A stretch of 64,000 nucleotides of DNA from Myrica gale (GCA_963930655.1 OZ005605.1:17429501-17493500); one strand, 5' to 3'; shown: positions 1-12,430, counted from the stretch's first letter. The notes: generated by a model not told the origin, from the sequence alone. Numbers and translations are program-made.

Positions 1-2371
1 TCATGGCCAGTACCCATCCTGCACTTCATCAAAGCCGTCACAGGATACTGTGATCCATGATGCTGCACCGTTGTCACCCTCAGGTATATCAGGTCTCGAA
101 GGCATTTCTTGTTCATTTTTGGTTTCTAACATGCTTATTAGTCGAATCAACGCTGTTCTTTTTCAGGAAGTGAACACTATTTGGGGTTGAATGTAACTGA
201 GCCACAGATTGAATTCCCTGGAGAAGAAACTGAGTTCAAGCATGATGTCACTGGTCTGGATCAACAGGAAGACGAAAAGAATACTCGGAAAAAACAGGTT
301 TTACTATACTCAGATTCATTATTTCGTGGCTGACATCATGATTATTTTGTGATACGAGAGCTTTGAACCCTTTGGGATGTTTATACACCAGCTCTTACAT
401 TAGCAGGGGATGGCTACATCTTAGAAGGCTATAAATAGCTTAAATGAAGTTTGGGAAGAGATTTAGCCCTTTTTTGAAGTGGCTATTAATGTTGGATGTG
501 TGTGGCTAGATTCTTGAATGCTAAAATTTGAGCAGATGCTTCATTTGGATAATCAGTTCAATCATGAGATTCTTTGGTGTGCAGGATCCATCTTGTTTGC
601 TATCACGAAAGAGACAAAATTCTGTTACCGAAAAGATTTCAGTAATGCTGCCTTCAGGTAGTCTATCGTGCCATGCATTGCTTTTGGTTACCTCATTCAC
701 CTCTTTAATTTTCATTACCACATCATGATAAAGTCAGTTATTGTCTAGGAGGTGAAAGCTGTTTGGAGAGTCAAAGTGAGCAACAATTTACCAGGAATGA
801 ATCTGGGGTTAAATATGGCATCCCTAGTTCGCGTCGGGTTTTGCAGAAACGAAACACATCAAAAGATAAGGTTCATTTGTGCACTTCCATTATCTCTTCC
901 TTAACACTCGCTGTTAACTGTATTATAATCCTGTTGTGAGAATAATGGTTGTTCAAGATTGTTGCACTTTAAGAAAATATTACTTCAGTTATAAAACATT
1001 GGAGAAAAGGTATTAGAGAATTAGGTAATGTAAGTAAAATTGAATGGCTAGTAAGTTGTTGGACAAAAAATGTAGATAATTCGGCCCCTTTGTGAACTCA
1101 TGGGCATTCACTTTTTTTGCATCTGCCCTTGGGAGTTCATGGGGGACAGTAAAGTTGCTAGAGTTCTTTTTCCTCTTATTATTAAATTTGTTTCCCGTGG
1201 TTCCTTGAACTCTTTTATTCTCTTTTTCTTTAGTGTACATTATTTGTACCATTTGTTTCAGTCTTTTTTCTTGCAACAGATCAGGTGCTTCTACTGTTTG
1301 ACTTGACAGGAATTTTTCTCCTGTTGGAATGCACGTGTTTTAATTTTTGTCGATTATTGTGCTTCTGAGTCTTATTCTTTTCCTTTTGAAGTTCACCTAT
1401 CTGCCCAGGATGCTCCACAACTCACGAATTCTTTTCTTTTCTTTTATTTATTTATTTTTTGGCATATGTGGAAGATTCAACTGAGAAGAGAAGTTATTGG
1501 AAAATATATGAGCAGATGAGCGTTTTTTTATTTAATCTGATTTGCACTTAAATTTTTCACATAGTTGATGAACAACTTCTGATATCATCAGTACTCAACT
1601 GATAGTGTTAGCGTACAACTCAAGTTGCCAGGATTATTACAAGGGACCACCAGCTAGCTAGAAACCTGAAATTAAAAACCAAAAAAGAGGAAAAAATTGA
1701 GCTCCCAACTCTTTCATTCAATCAAAAGTTGACCCGAAGCCGAAGTGCAACAGAGATGAAGTTTTTAATTCTGTTCATCCATTGAGTACAGGTTAACATT
1801 TTGCTTTCAGGAAATTATTTTGACTTATTTCTTAAATATGCTGATTCAGGGAACAATTTCGATCTTGAGTTTCTTTAAGAATGGTGACCACTGTTCTTCA
1901 CAGAAGCAGGAGCAAAGGGAAGCCATCCCAGATGTCAAAGCAGCAGCATTCGTTGGTAATTTTCACACCCACTTTTAGCTTTTGCATTTGCAGAAATTCC
2001 ATTCTCTAACCCTTCCCCCACAACTACCACAAAAAAATAGAACAATGTTTCTCTCTCTCACATCTTTGAAGTATACTTCAGGTTTTCTCCCTACAAGTGG
2101 TAACACTTCCGAGTTGAATCAAGTTGAACTGCCAGACGAAAGTCTTCTTGAAGAGACAGGAACCAACAGCGTTAGCAGTTCAGCTCATACTGCGATACAG
2201 AGGGAAGCATGGGATTACAAACTTGATGAAATTGACCCCTCTGTTTTTGATGAGTTACCACCAGAAATTCAGGAAGAAGTGCGAACCTGGCTCAGGCCCC
2301 ATAAGCGGCCTAAGGTAGTTAAAAGGGGTTCCATTATTGCTCATTATTTCTCACCAGCCAAAAAGAGATGA
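1..2371 (+). CDS. POLH: DNA polymerase eta, C-terminal part (six last exons)
   Basis: Translesion DNA polymerase of the Y family, which copies past UV lesions in the nucleus; only the non-catalytic C-terminal region lies in the window. Exons that keep one frame are 1-83, 167-297, 585-657, 749-870, 1850-1955 and 2082-2371. All introns are GT-AG, and together they give 267 codons plus a stop. The final exon carries a ubiquitin-binding motif (DPSVFDELPPEIQEEV, with the typical central Leu-Pro and following Ile-Gln). Two PCNA-interaction-like boxes are visible: TISILSFF in the exon at 1850 and GSIIAHYF at the extreme C terminus, where the usual first Gln is Gly. The catalytic exons must lie upstream of base 1. 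Identification rests on this UBM plus PIP arrangement at the end of a basic, low-complexity tail, which fits plant Pol eta. A Rev1-like or Pol iota-like protein is less likely. The frame is intact throughout. Confidence 0.82.
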
Positions 2372-3144
2372 GTGCCGACAATGCTGTACTGTACATAGAT
2401 GGGTCATCCTTCAAGCTCAAAGAAACATCTCTGCTGGAATTTATGTATTTACTGCATAGTAGGAATTCACGTTGGTCCAGGCTTAAGAAACCTATTGGAT
2501 GCTAGCACTGGAGTCTCTTTATTTGTAAATATGCAATTCTATCATTCTTTTTGTGAAGGACCCAGCTTTAATGCCACTCAACTCTGTACACAGTCTAGAA
2601 AGCTCTACTCTTTAGCGTGATAAGTGATATTGGCTTGAAACTGTATGTGAAAATTATTTTTCTTGATTTATTGTGATAATCATGGTTTTGTTCATAACCT
2701 GGATGCCAAGTGGACAGGTTCATTTATTTAATTTTATTTGAGTTCTGTATTCCTCTTCTCACTCGTGTAGTTTAAAATGTATTCTGGTTTAAAAGATTGT
2801 CGTTTACTAGACGCAAGAGGACAAATTTACTTCTTCGCCGCTAGTGGTGCAGCAAACGACATTCCTATTTTTCTTCCTAAAGGGCAATGGCCAATCCTCG
2901 TCGATATATCCACGTCACATGGCTTAGATGGCGGCAATTTTCATTTTGTGGGCCCGATCTGCATGCGGCACGGGTTTCGCATTTAGGGGGCACGTTTCGT
3001 ACACGCATTAAGGCCGAGGGAGCTGATGAGCTCGTGGTTTTAGTAGGATAAATTGCCTCCGGTCCAAAACCAGACACTGTTTTCGGTTAACCAAACCACA
3101 GGCAAGAATCCACGGTTTCGGGGCCTCTCACATTTTCAAATTTC
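2372..3144 (+). other. 3' UTR and downstream flank of the POLH-like gene
   Basis: No coding region is supported here. The first few hundred bases are T-rich and probably the 3' untranslated region. From about 2790 to 3080 the composition is less AT-rich and unlike the flanks, but no protein similarity is recognised on either strand. Confidence 0.4.
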
Positions 3145-3343
3145 GGCTGCGTTTGCATGTAAAATTTTCCCCAAAATTTTATCTCTCTCCTAATAAAATA
3201 CTCCAATATAATCTCTCTCTCTCCCATAAAAAAATATAAAAAATTACAAAAACTATAAACTATTACCTCTCTCTTTACTTTTTCACTAAACCCAATACCA
3301 ACACTAAACCCAATACCAAAAATTTTACAACACAAACCCACCC
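3145..3343. mobile_element. MITE with GGCTGCGTTTG-type ends
   Basis: A short non-coding element of about 199 bp. It starts with GGCTGCGTTTGCATGTAAAA and ends with an imperfect inverted copy (GGGTGGGTTTGTGTTGTAAAA on the opposite strand). The interior is rich in CT and AT. A second copy lies at 25939-26137 in the opposite orientation, and both contain the same internal blocks (the motif ACTAAACCCAATACC and a CT-rich tract). A 3-bp TTC flanks both sides, too short to prove a target duplication. Confidence 0.6.
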
Positions 3344-4340
3344 TTCGACGCGGGGCAGCTGTTCTTTTTTCTTTTTTCTTTTTCTGCTTGTTTACAGCTT
3401 GGCCTTTGGTTCGGCATATCAAAATACAGTTTCAGCATTTCAGGCAAAAGTTTATACCTCCTTTTTTTTAGAGGAAAGTAGTACTAACCCTTAAGATCTG
3501 ATAGTTTCTGAAGAGGAATATCATGTGGGATACAAATGTAATTGGGTTTATTTATTAGTTTATGTTAAAAGGGACTAAAATAAACGAAACCAAGCTTGCT
3601 TCCGACTCAACTCAAAAGCCTAGTCAACTTTCAAAAGAGATGAAAAAGGAACACTATATTAGTACATTTGCCTACGGCTTTCACTATAGTTATATAATGC
3701 AACTATCTCAGTACATGTCCATTAGTGCGAGTGAGTGATGGAAGGCAGTCAATTCCTTTTATTTTGTCTTCTTAGAAGAGAATAGGCTAATTCTTTTTAA
3801 CTTTAAGAGACACCAAAACATATTATCTTAGAAAAAAGGATGATGTGGAAAGAAATTATCAGTAATGTGTATATGTATATATGGCAGATGGAATGAATCG
3901 AATCCAATCAGTTCACGATGCGTTGAAATTTTATAAACTATGCAAAGCATGTTGAGGGAATTAATTTGTTTTACTTACCCAGAAAAGAAAATTAATTTGT
4001 TTCCTTATTTTATCCAACACAACGGATTTCATAAGAACTGTCACAGGTTGGATACTACAACTAAAACTACCTAGAAAAAGACTTATTTCTCTGTTGCTTA
4101 TTAAGTCCCAAAATTTGTTGCGTTCAAGTTTCTTCTCTAATATTTGAAGTGTGCACCTTAAAATAAGGGGGAAGTAGAGAGAAGCCAAAAACAGGACAGC
4201 TAAAACAGCTAAAGGTACACATCAGAATCTGGGGACGCCAATATATTTTAAGCCCACAAACTGCTTTTCCCGTTCGTGGGAACGAAGTAAATCAATCTGG
4301 TTTGGTCGTTTAGCGAAACGTTTTTCCTTTCCCCTCTCTC
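3344..4340. other. Intergenic AT-rich DNA
   Basis: No gene is supported on either strand. The stretch lies between the MITE and the TATA box of the HDHD3-like gene and would contain that gene's upstream promoter. A CT-rich run just before the TATA box is common in plant core promoters. Confidence 0.4.
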
Positions 4341-4344
4341 TCTC

Positions 4345-4465
4345 TCTTCTATATAATTAATAAGCCCTTCACTTTCGGTCCCATGAGTGAGCATCCGAAG
4401 CTAACCCTCCCAAACGTGCGATTTCTCCGAAGAAACTCAAATTCTTGTCTACTCCAGTCTTCTGG
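4345..4465 (+). promoter_or_regulatory. Core promoter and leader exon of the HDHD3-like gene
   Basis: A CT-repeat tract is followed by a TATA box (TATATAATTAAT, from 4350). The likely transcription start is some 30 bases downstream, near 4380. The leader ends at a good splice donor (CTGG|GTACGT, exon end 4465). The matching acceptor TTTCAG is at 7186-7191, so the coding exon would sit behind a 5' UTR intron of about 2.7 kb. The transcription start and the use of this splice are inferred. The other HDHD3-like copies in the window keep parts of the intron but none keeps this promoter. Confidence 0.55.
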
Positions 4466-7201
4466 GTACGTTTCGAATCATCCACCTTCTCATGAATTTC
4501 GATTTTTTTTTGCTCTTAAAATTTGTGTTCGTTTATATACTTCAGTATTAGTTTGAGTTAAACACGGATATTATCTGATCTTACAATGAGATTCTTCCTC
4601 TTGCTCGGCTCTTATCCCATTTCTGTTTGATGATGTTTCAGTCTTTTGGGTTGTAAATGTTTGTGATCTATGTTTTTTGTTTTTCACTTGTACTGTTGTG
4701 GGTAAATCCGGTAGAAATGAACTGTCGTATCTACCTTGTTTAACAAGTTCTGAATTTTTGTTTTTGATGTTCTCTTGACTTTTAATGTTGTTCTCTACGG
4801 ATTCAGGTTTTCATGGAAGTTGGAAATGACGGTCCTGTTTAATTCATTTGGCTAGGATTTGATGTTTTCTGAGCATCTTCAGTGTTGGATGTTCAACTAG
4901 GTGGTTCTCAAATATTTGGGAAATGGTCACTTAGATGACAAAAGTTTCCACGTCTTGTTCCTAATGTGAGTCAAATTTATCAAAGAATTTGAAAAGCTTC
5001 ACAACTTTACAAGTATAGCTAATAAAGTTGTGGCAGGGTGGTATGCAGAGATTTGGGTGGAAGATTAGTTATTCTATAGTAGGATATAATTCTGTAACGA
5101 ATTACCAGCCTTTTTTGGAATTGTTCACCAGAAAGGGGTTCAGGTTTTCCTATTTCAGTTTCATCGTGCTGCTACTTTCTTCTTGATGTGCTGCTCTTTG
5201 TGTTAATGATACTTTCTCAGACTTGCGAAGAAGTATGAATTTAGTAGATGTGAGAGCATTCTCGTGTTTGAAAAATCCACTCTCCTTTAGTGAACACTTT
5301 TACCTTCTTGAGTGAAAGAAGAAAATGATTCCGCTGAAAGTCTTGTGTAACTAAAGGGTTGTTTTATACTCTTCACCTATTATTTCATTAAAGAGCCTCA
5401 GAAAGATATGGAATGTACTTCTGCTAAGGTTATTGTAGTCTGTAACTGGAAACTCCATAGTTGAAAAAGGACAATATGTCCAAAAGTATATTTTTTTCGA
5501 ACCAAAAGAACATGAGATAATCTTGGGACAGTAGATAATAGTATTTAGATATTGAAACTTAAAATGACAACAGAACATAGTTTCTTTTCTGTAATGGGGT
5601 AAGATGGTTCAATCCCTCTGCTCAATTCAATAACTTTCTGACGACACAGATTGTAACTTTATCTTTGGTGTTAAAATCCCTCATCACTTAAGTAGCATTT
5701 TAGGAAGAGAATAAGAGAAAGATTAGAAGATGTTTTTTCTGGAGGAAGGAATTGATAAAAATAAATTTAATGCCATTGAAAACAGAGTTCACGTACAGTC
5801 TAGAACAACTTGTTTTTCTTGTCTATAGCACTTGCAACGAGAGAATATCATTAGTTACAGCGTAGTTGGTGATGCAGTTTAACGATACTTTTTCTGGAGG
5901 AATGAATTGATAAAAGGAAATTTAATGCCATTGAAAGCAGAGTTCACGTACAGTCTAGAACAACTTGTTTTTCTTGTCTATAGCACTTGCAACGAGAGAA
6001 TTTCATTAGTTACAGCATAGTTGGTGATGAAGTTTAATGATACTTCCTTAGCCCATATTCTTTAAAACGATTGGAAAGGCTTGGAGAGGTTGATACAGTA
6101 TGGCGAATTTCTCTCTTTTTTCGTGGTATTTGTATTCCTGTATGACCATCATAACATTGTTCTTTCCAATGTTTCCTGTCTGAGTCGGTGGTTTGTAGAT
6201 CTAGGTATCTGCAGCCATGTTTACATGAGTTCTGTTTTGGATTGGACATGGCAACTCCCGATAATATAGACGGGGGTATGACTTTATACCCATATTCAAA
6301 TTTGTTATCTTCCATGGTTGACATCCCTTCCTTTGTTTCCATGATTATTTTTTTAGAGTACGACAGACGATGAATGCCTATGTAGATTATAGAACCAATA
6401 ATTGTTCACATTTCTGGTTTCATTTGTTTTCCGTTTTCACTTCTCACTTAGTTTAGAAGTACCAGCATACAAATGGCTGTGACGAGGAGTCAATGTTCAT
6501 TCTATTGAACTAGATTGTCTATTATGCATTACTGGATAGAAAAGGACATTTTAGATAATATTGATAGAGATTAATTCATTATAACCCACCATGTAAATTT
6601 ATTCTTTTCCTTCATAAGAGGAAAATGAATAAGAAGATAGGAAAGGGGAACCATTTTATTTTAAATTGACTGCATAAAAAGCCAGAGGCTTGATCGACAA
6701 AATACACAGATTCAATACATCCTCAAAGAAGTAGGGAGTGAATAAGTTAACACGCAAAGCTTGGTTAGGTTAAGAAATCAGAAGCTCTAGCAGTATTAAA
6801 AAATGGGACCTGAAACCGCAAGTTAGAACTGGTTGCTGAAGTAAAAGGGATTAGTCAACCCTCCATGTGGATGCATCCAGTTAGGACCACCATTAAGGAA
6901 CTGAGGCCGTCTCAGTTAGAGTGCTTCCTCCTGCTCTATCTTTACATTTACGGTCGTTGAGCTACTATGTTAAAACGGTCTTTGATTGTAATGTCCTCAA
7001 AACTAAAAGAATGGAGACAATTAAAAATTTTGAAAAGAAAATGGATGTTTACCAAATTACCAAGATCCTATGATTGATCAACAAGCCTTGACCTCGTACA
7101 AAATGTTCCACCAATGCTTGATTCGCATAATTGCTCGGCCTGTATACTGTTTGAAGTAATTGCTACACTGACAGTTCATTGAAAGTTTCAGGTCGTTCTA
7201 G
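4383..7201 (+). CDS. Upstream ORF in the spliced leader of the HDHD3-like gene
   Basis: The first ATG in the leader is at 4383, before the splice donor. After joining 4465 to 7192 it encodes 30 residues beginning MSEHPKLTLP and stops at 7199-7201, about 30 bases before the main ATG. The peptide is basic and Ser-rich. It cannot be an N-terminal extension of the main protein because it stops first, and the main frame also has a TAG at 7219. Such a uORF could reduce translation of the main ORF. Its existence depends on the inferred splice and on transcription starting upstream of 4383. Confidence 0.35.
4466..7191 (+). other. 5' UTR intron of the HDHD3-like gene, source of repeated blocks
   Basis: A 2.7-kb intron between the leader and the first coding exon. 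Blocks from about 5530-6400 and 6570-7190 recur next to the HDHD3-like pseudogene copies at 23.82-25.03 kb and 45.12-46.56 kb, and the last part also at 9.64-10.2 kb. No independent gene is supported inside; the short ORFs here are not conserved between copies. Confidence 0.6.
5737..6046. repeat. 155-bp tandem duplication inside the intron
   Basis: Two adjacent near-identical copies of 155 bp (5737-5891 and 5892-6046), each starting TTCTGGAGGAA. The related introns at 24.03 and 45.64 kb have a single copy, so the duplication is specific to this locus and younger than the locus duplications. Confidence 0.85.
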
Positions 7202-7230
7202 TCCAAGAATCTGCTTTGTAGCTGCTTACG

Positions 7231-8567
7231 ATGTCAATATTGTCAAGATTACGTTGTATCACAGTCGATGTTACTGGTACTTTGATAGCATACAAAGGGG
7301 AGCTTGGTGACTATTACTGCATGGCAGCCAAATCTGCTGGGCTGCCATGCCCTGACTACAAACGCATGCACGAGGGCTTCAAACTCGCATATAAAGACAT
7401 GGCCAAAAAGTATCCTTGTTTTGGGTTTGCTGCGAAAATGCCCAATGTAGTGTGGTGGAAAACTTGTGTGAGAGACTCCTTTATCAGGGTAATAAAATAT
7501 GACATGGCCGGTGTATACGTAGGCATGGTTTCAAATTATGACTAGCTTGTTGCTAATCATTCTGTATCACATAATGGGTTGTTGCTAGATGCCTCCAAAG
7601 AGGCAAGTCAAGTTTAATGATTCAGAATTTTTAATTCTGTTAGTTATAAAAACACCCCTCCTTCACCTGATATAAGGTGGATGGACCATGATGACGCTGA
7701 AAGTAGAAAATGTGCTTTTTCACTCAGGATTTAGTGAAATGTGTCCTCTATTAGATCCTTCTCACGAAGGTATATTGTTTCGCTTTCAGGCTGGATATGA
7801 CTATGACGAGGAGACATTTGAGAAGGTTTTCAGACGCATATATGCATCATTTGGTTCATCTGCTCCTTATACTGTCTATCCAGACTCCCAACCATTTTTA
7901 AGATGGCTGCGTGAGGAGGGGCTTAAAGTTGGGATTATTAGTAATTCGGAGTACCGGTATAAGGATGTGATTCTGCCAGCCTTGAACCTGAACCAGGTAA
8001 ACCAATAATTCTGTTATGGGATTCTGGTAACTTTTTTTTTGTCTATCCTATTATGTCTATGTTAAATTAAGGGACTAACTGTAATTAGCGTTGGTATGAA
8101 AATCTACTAACTGATATCATTGTTTTTTTTACACAGACATGTCTAAGATCTCTATGAATCTCTTTTGTTCCAAGTATAGACAATGTCAATTGCTTTGAAA
8201 GTTATGCACATGTATGTTTGTGCCATTAAACTGGAAATGCTGATATTGTAGAGTCTAATTTGTTGTTCAGGGATCTGAGTGGGACTTTGGTGTGTTCTCT
8301 GGTCTCGAAGGTGTAGAGAAACCCGACCCAAGGATCTATGAGATTGCACTTGAGAGAGTTGGAAATATTGCACCAGAAGAAGTTCTGCATATTGGGGACA
8401 GCATGCGCAAGGACTATGTCCCAGCCAAAAGTGTGGGGATGCATGCATTATTATTAGACAGATTTAATACGCCTGATGCTGAGGAATGGAGGAAATCTGG
8501 TGCTATTGTGTTGCCTGACTTGATGGCAGCAAAAGATTGGCTTACTTCAGAAAAGTCGAGCTGCTGA
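7231..8567 (+). CDS. HDHD3-like HAD-superfamily hydrolase
   Basis: A complete three-exon gene: 7231-7488, 7790-7996 and 8271-8567. All junctions are phase 0 with GT-AG introns. It encodes 253 residues, the usual length of the HDHD3 family, a HAD-like hydrolase group of uncertain substrate. Motif I is DVTGTL (nucleophile Asp13), motif II contains Ser137 (GIISNS), motif III is Lys172 (EKPDP) and motif IV is GDSMRKD (Asp198, Asp203). The HAD residue two after the nucleophile, normally the Asp that acts as general acid, is Thr15, as in P-type ATPases; HDHD3 proteins commonly lack that Asp. An alpha-helical cap would lie between motifs I and II. No transit peptide is visible. This is the only one of five HDHD3-like loci here with an intact frame. 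The start is the first ATG after an in-frame TAG at 7219. Confidence 0.88.
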
Positions 8568-9640
8568 TCACCTCCTTTCTCTCCTATTCATGACATTTCG
8601 TGTATAATTTTTCGTGATCATTTTGTTTTGGTTTCGAGGACAAATATTAACCAGCTGGTGTGTCCCCAATTTTTTTTGTTTACCCTATGATTAACACTTA
8701 CACTTGGATTTGATGGGGATGAAATTGACACCAGTCAGTGCTAATGAGCTCAATCGGAAAAGAAAACAGTTTTCGATGTTCTCTGCATTTTATAGCCTTA
8801 TGCTTTTAATCTACAGTATGTAAATACCCTTATATATATAAGATTAATTCCAGCAATATCTTTCTACATCCTATCAAAGTGGAATTGCGGTGGGTGTTAA
8901 GCAGTATGTGTAACAAGGTAGCATCAAGACTTTAATTAAGTCAACTGGTCTAACCAGGTCGTTTAAATGTAAATGTTAGCAACAAGGTTGGAAATTTGTC
9001 ATACCGTACAGTTTATTCTAGCTGGAGATCAGAGTTTATAACCTGCCTTAGATATAAAAGTGAAAAAAGAGGGAAAGGGGTGAAGTACAGCGCCGAGATA
9101 AATGACCCACCAGGACATCAACCCATTCTCAAGCATCAGCATCTAAGAATCGTTACAGTTACAGAGGCGAGCGACCGAAACCAAAAACACCACACATTAT
9201 CTATGCAAAACAAGAAGACAGGCGCGAGCAACCAAAACCAAAAACACTATATATGCAAAACAAGACTGAGAGGTACTAGGCAGAAACTACTATGTTTTCT
9301 TCGCCAAAATTGTTGTTGTACACAATGTAGAAGAGAAACAGAGACATGTATAATATAAATGATAGTAAAGAAATGGTGCTGTATCACCTTCCAGAAAGAC
9401 GCACGCTGTCCAATGCCCATAAGGTCTGCTGCTAGGCTCTCTCTCTTGTCTAGCGTCCAAAATGCCTGCAGTATATGCTCTCTCTTGACCGGTGTCCTAG
9501 CCAGCAGTCAAGTCTGACATCCAAATTGCTCGGGCACTCATCTATACATCCAAATTGCTCGGGCACTCATCTATACATCCAAATTGCTCGGGCACTCATC
9601 TATACAGCTAGTGTTTTTCAAGTTTCTAATAACAAGAACT
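8568..9640. other. Intergenic spacer with short tandem repeats
   Basis: 3' flank of the HDHD3-like gene followed by non-coding DNA. It holds a diverged two-copy repeat (about 9165-9270, with blocks around AACCAAAAACAC and ATGCAAAACAAGA) and the 29-bp minisatellite listed separately. No gene is supported. Confidence 0.45.
9520..9606. repeat. 29-bp minisatellite, three perfect copies
   Basis: Three head-to-tail identical 29-bp units containing AATTGCTCGGGCACTCATC. The copies abut without spacers, so this is not a CRISPR-like array. Confidence 0.93.
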
Positions 9641-11640
9641 TTTTTTGACGAATGGGAACTGAAACCGCAAGTTAGAACTGGTTGTTGAAGAAAAAGGGAT
9701 AGTCAACCCACCATTTTCAATGCATCCTGTTAGGACCACAGTTAATGAACTGAAAGGCTGTCGCAGTAAGAGTGCAGCCTACCTTTTCCTCCTGCTATAT
9801 CTTTACATTCACGGTCATTGAGCAACAATGTTAAAACGGTCGTTGATAGTAATGTCCTCAAAACTAAAAGAATGGGGACAATTAAAAATTTGAAAAGAAA
9901 ATGGATTTTTACCAGGATCCTATGATTGAGGGACAAGCCTTGGCCTCCTACGTAATGTTCCACCGATGCTAAGCCGCTTAAAATAAAACGAAAAAATAAT
10001 GTTTCTCTAGCATTTTCACTGACTTAGATTTTTGTTTATAATAATGCTACCTAAATGGTTAATTTGCATAAATGCTGGTTCCCTGAAACTGCTGAAGGAG
10101 TGGTTGATCCACATAATTACTGTCCTTTATACTGTTTAAAGTAATTGCTACACTGACAGTTCATTGAAAAGTTTTCAGGTCGTTCTATTCCAAGAATCTG
10201 CTTTGCAGCTGATTACGATGTCAATATTGTCAAGATTACGTTGTATCACAGTCGATGTTACTGGTACTTTGATAGCATACAAAGGGGAGGTTGGTGAGTC
10301 GGTGACTATTACTGCATGGCAGCCAAATCTGCCTGACTGCCATGCCCCGACTACAAATGCGTGCACGAGGGCCTCAAACTTGCATATAAAGACATGGCCA
10401 AAAAGTATCTTTTTTTGGGTTTGCTGCGAAAATGCCCAATGTAGTGTGATGGAAGACTTGTGTGAGAGACTCCTTTATCAGGGTAAGAAAATATAACATG
10501 GCCAGTATATAAGTAGGCATGGTTTCTAATTATGACTAGCTTGTTGCTACTGATTCTGTAATGTATCACATCAAGGGGTGATGGTACATGCCTTATGCTC
10601 CAAAGAGGCAAGTCCAGTTTAATGATTTAGAGTTTTTAATTCTGTTAGTTATAAAACACCCCTCCTTAAACTGATATAAGGTGGATGGAGAATGATGACG
10701 CTCGAAATAGAAAATGTGCTTTGTCACTCATGATTTAGAGAAATATTTGTCCTCTATTAGATCCTCATTACGAAGGTATATTGTTTCGCATGCAGGCTGG
10801 ATATGACTATGACGAGGAGACATTTGAGAAGGTGTTCAGACGCATCTATGCATCATTTGGTTCATCTGCTCCTTATACTGTCTTTCCAGACTCCATACCA
10901 TTTTTGAGATGGCTGTGTGAGGAAGGGCTTAAAGTTGGGATTATTAGTAATGCCGAGTACCGGTATAAGGATGTGATTCTGCCAGCCTAGAACCTGAACC
11001 TCGTAAACAAATAATTCTGTTATGAGATTCTGGTAATTCTTATTTAGTCTATCCTAGTTTGTCCAAGTTAAAATAAGGGACTAATTGGATATAGCGTTGG
11101 TATGAAAATCTACTGACTGATATCATTGTTATTTTCTGCACATATAGGCGTACACAGACATGTCTAAGACCTCTACGAATCTCTATTGTTCTAAGTATTG
11201 ACAATGTCAATTGCTTTGAAAGTCATGCACATGTATGTTTGTGCCATTAAACTGGAAATGCTGATATTGTAGAGTCTAATCTGTTGTTGAGGGATCTGAA
11301 TGGGACTTTGGTGTGTTCTCTGGTCTCGAAGGTGTAGAGAAACCTGACCCAAGGATCTATGAGATTGCACTTAAGAGAGCTGGAAATATTGCACCAGAAG
11401 AAGTTCTGCATATTGGGAAAAGCATCCGCAAGGACTATGTGCCATGCCAAAAGTGTGGGGATGCATGCATTATTATTAGACAGATTATACGCCTGATGCT
11501 GAGGAATGGAGGAAATCTGGTGCCATTGTGTTTCCTGACTTGCTGGCAGCAAAAGATTGGCTTACTTCAGAAAAGTCAACCTGTTGACCACCTCCTCTCT
11601 CCTATTCATGACATTTCCTAATCATTTGGTTTAGGCTTCG
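9640..11640 (+). pseudogene. HDHD3-like pseudogene, copy 2
   Basis: A tandem copy of the intact gene 3 kb upstream, with the end of the 5' intron and all three exons (10218-10482, 10796-11002, 11292-11587). It is clearly broken. An 8-bp insertion after the start of exon 1 shifts the frame. A further 1-bp loss and a TGA (from TGG) occur later in exon 1. Exon 2 ends with a TAG. In exon 3 the motif IV Asp is replaced by Lys (HIGKS), followed by a 1-bp frameshift. The leader exon and promoter were not copied. Splice sites are mostly still present, so a non-coding transcript is possible but not shown. Confidence 0.88.
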
Positions 11641-11805
11641 AGGACAAATATTAACCTGCTGGTGTGTTCCCAAATTTTTATGTTTACCATATGATCAACA
11701 CTTCTCTGGGATTTAATGGGAAAAAATTGACACCAGTCTGTTAATGAGCTCAATCATTTAAGAAAATAGTATAATGATTTGTTACTTTTATATTATTATC
11801 TGGCG

Positions 11806-12430
11806 CTGTAGAATTGTTTATGGTTTATAATGGTTGCACTTGCACCCTTTAGTGTCTCAGCCAGTCTAATAAAGACCAAAATTACTGATCTTCCATTCAG
11901 ATTATGTATTGCATACAACCAATGATCTTCTTAAATTGCATGAGCTTGTCACCTCTGAAAAATCTCTTCTCTTCAAGGTACTCCACCTGAAAGTAACAAA
12001 GAAAAATATGTCACCCCCTTGAAATCCATACAAAAGAACCCACCCACTAATAGGTCCATGTCATGTTAAAAGTCTACAACAGATAAGTAAATTTAAGCTG
12101 CTTTAATTTGAGAAACGTCTTAAAGCATTGTCTATAAGCATTGGGACTCATAATCAAGAACTTTGCTTTCAAAAGAATTAAGAGAACCTATGACATTAGC
12201 ATGTGTGAGACTTGGTCCGACAAATCATGGTGCCGAGGGTAGTTATCTAAGGAGAGAGACTTTATGCATGAAATATTTCATAAGGAGAGCCTCAAGAAGG
12301 GAACAAAGGACAATTGTTTATAAAAAAAACAAATATTCACATATAGAGATCATTGGCGAATGAAAGGTAGGACAAAAGAAGCCGACTTGATAGAGAGTAA
12401 AAAAACTCATTACAACACTGTATTCTCGGA
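11806..12430. repeat. Partial copy of duplication family S2
   Basis: Begins with the 3' flank also found behind the cysteine-protease relic (block GGTTTATAATGGTTGCACTT, compare 54.58 kb). It continues with S2 blocks seen at 15.5-15.9, 33.6-33.95 and 56.0-56.3 kb. It breaks off near 12430 before the cystatin-like exons. No coding capacity is left. Confidence 0.7.

Noticed and set aside
8996-9358. 120-codon plus-strand ORF
   Set aside because: It covers a diverged tandem repeat, has no homology I recognise and lacks a plausible gene context.
9520-9606. Regularly repeated 29-bp units that could suggest a CRISPR array
   Set aside because: The units abut with no spacers and the context is plant nuclear DNA; it is a minisatellite.
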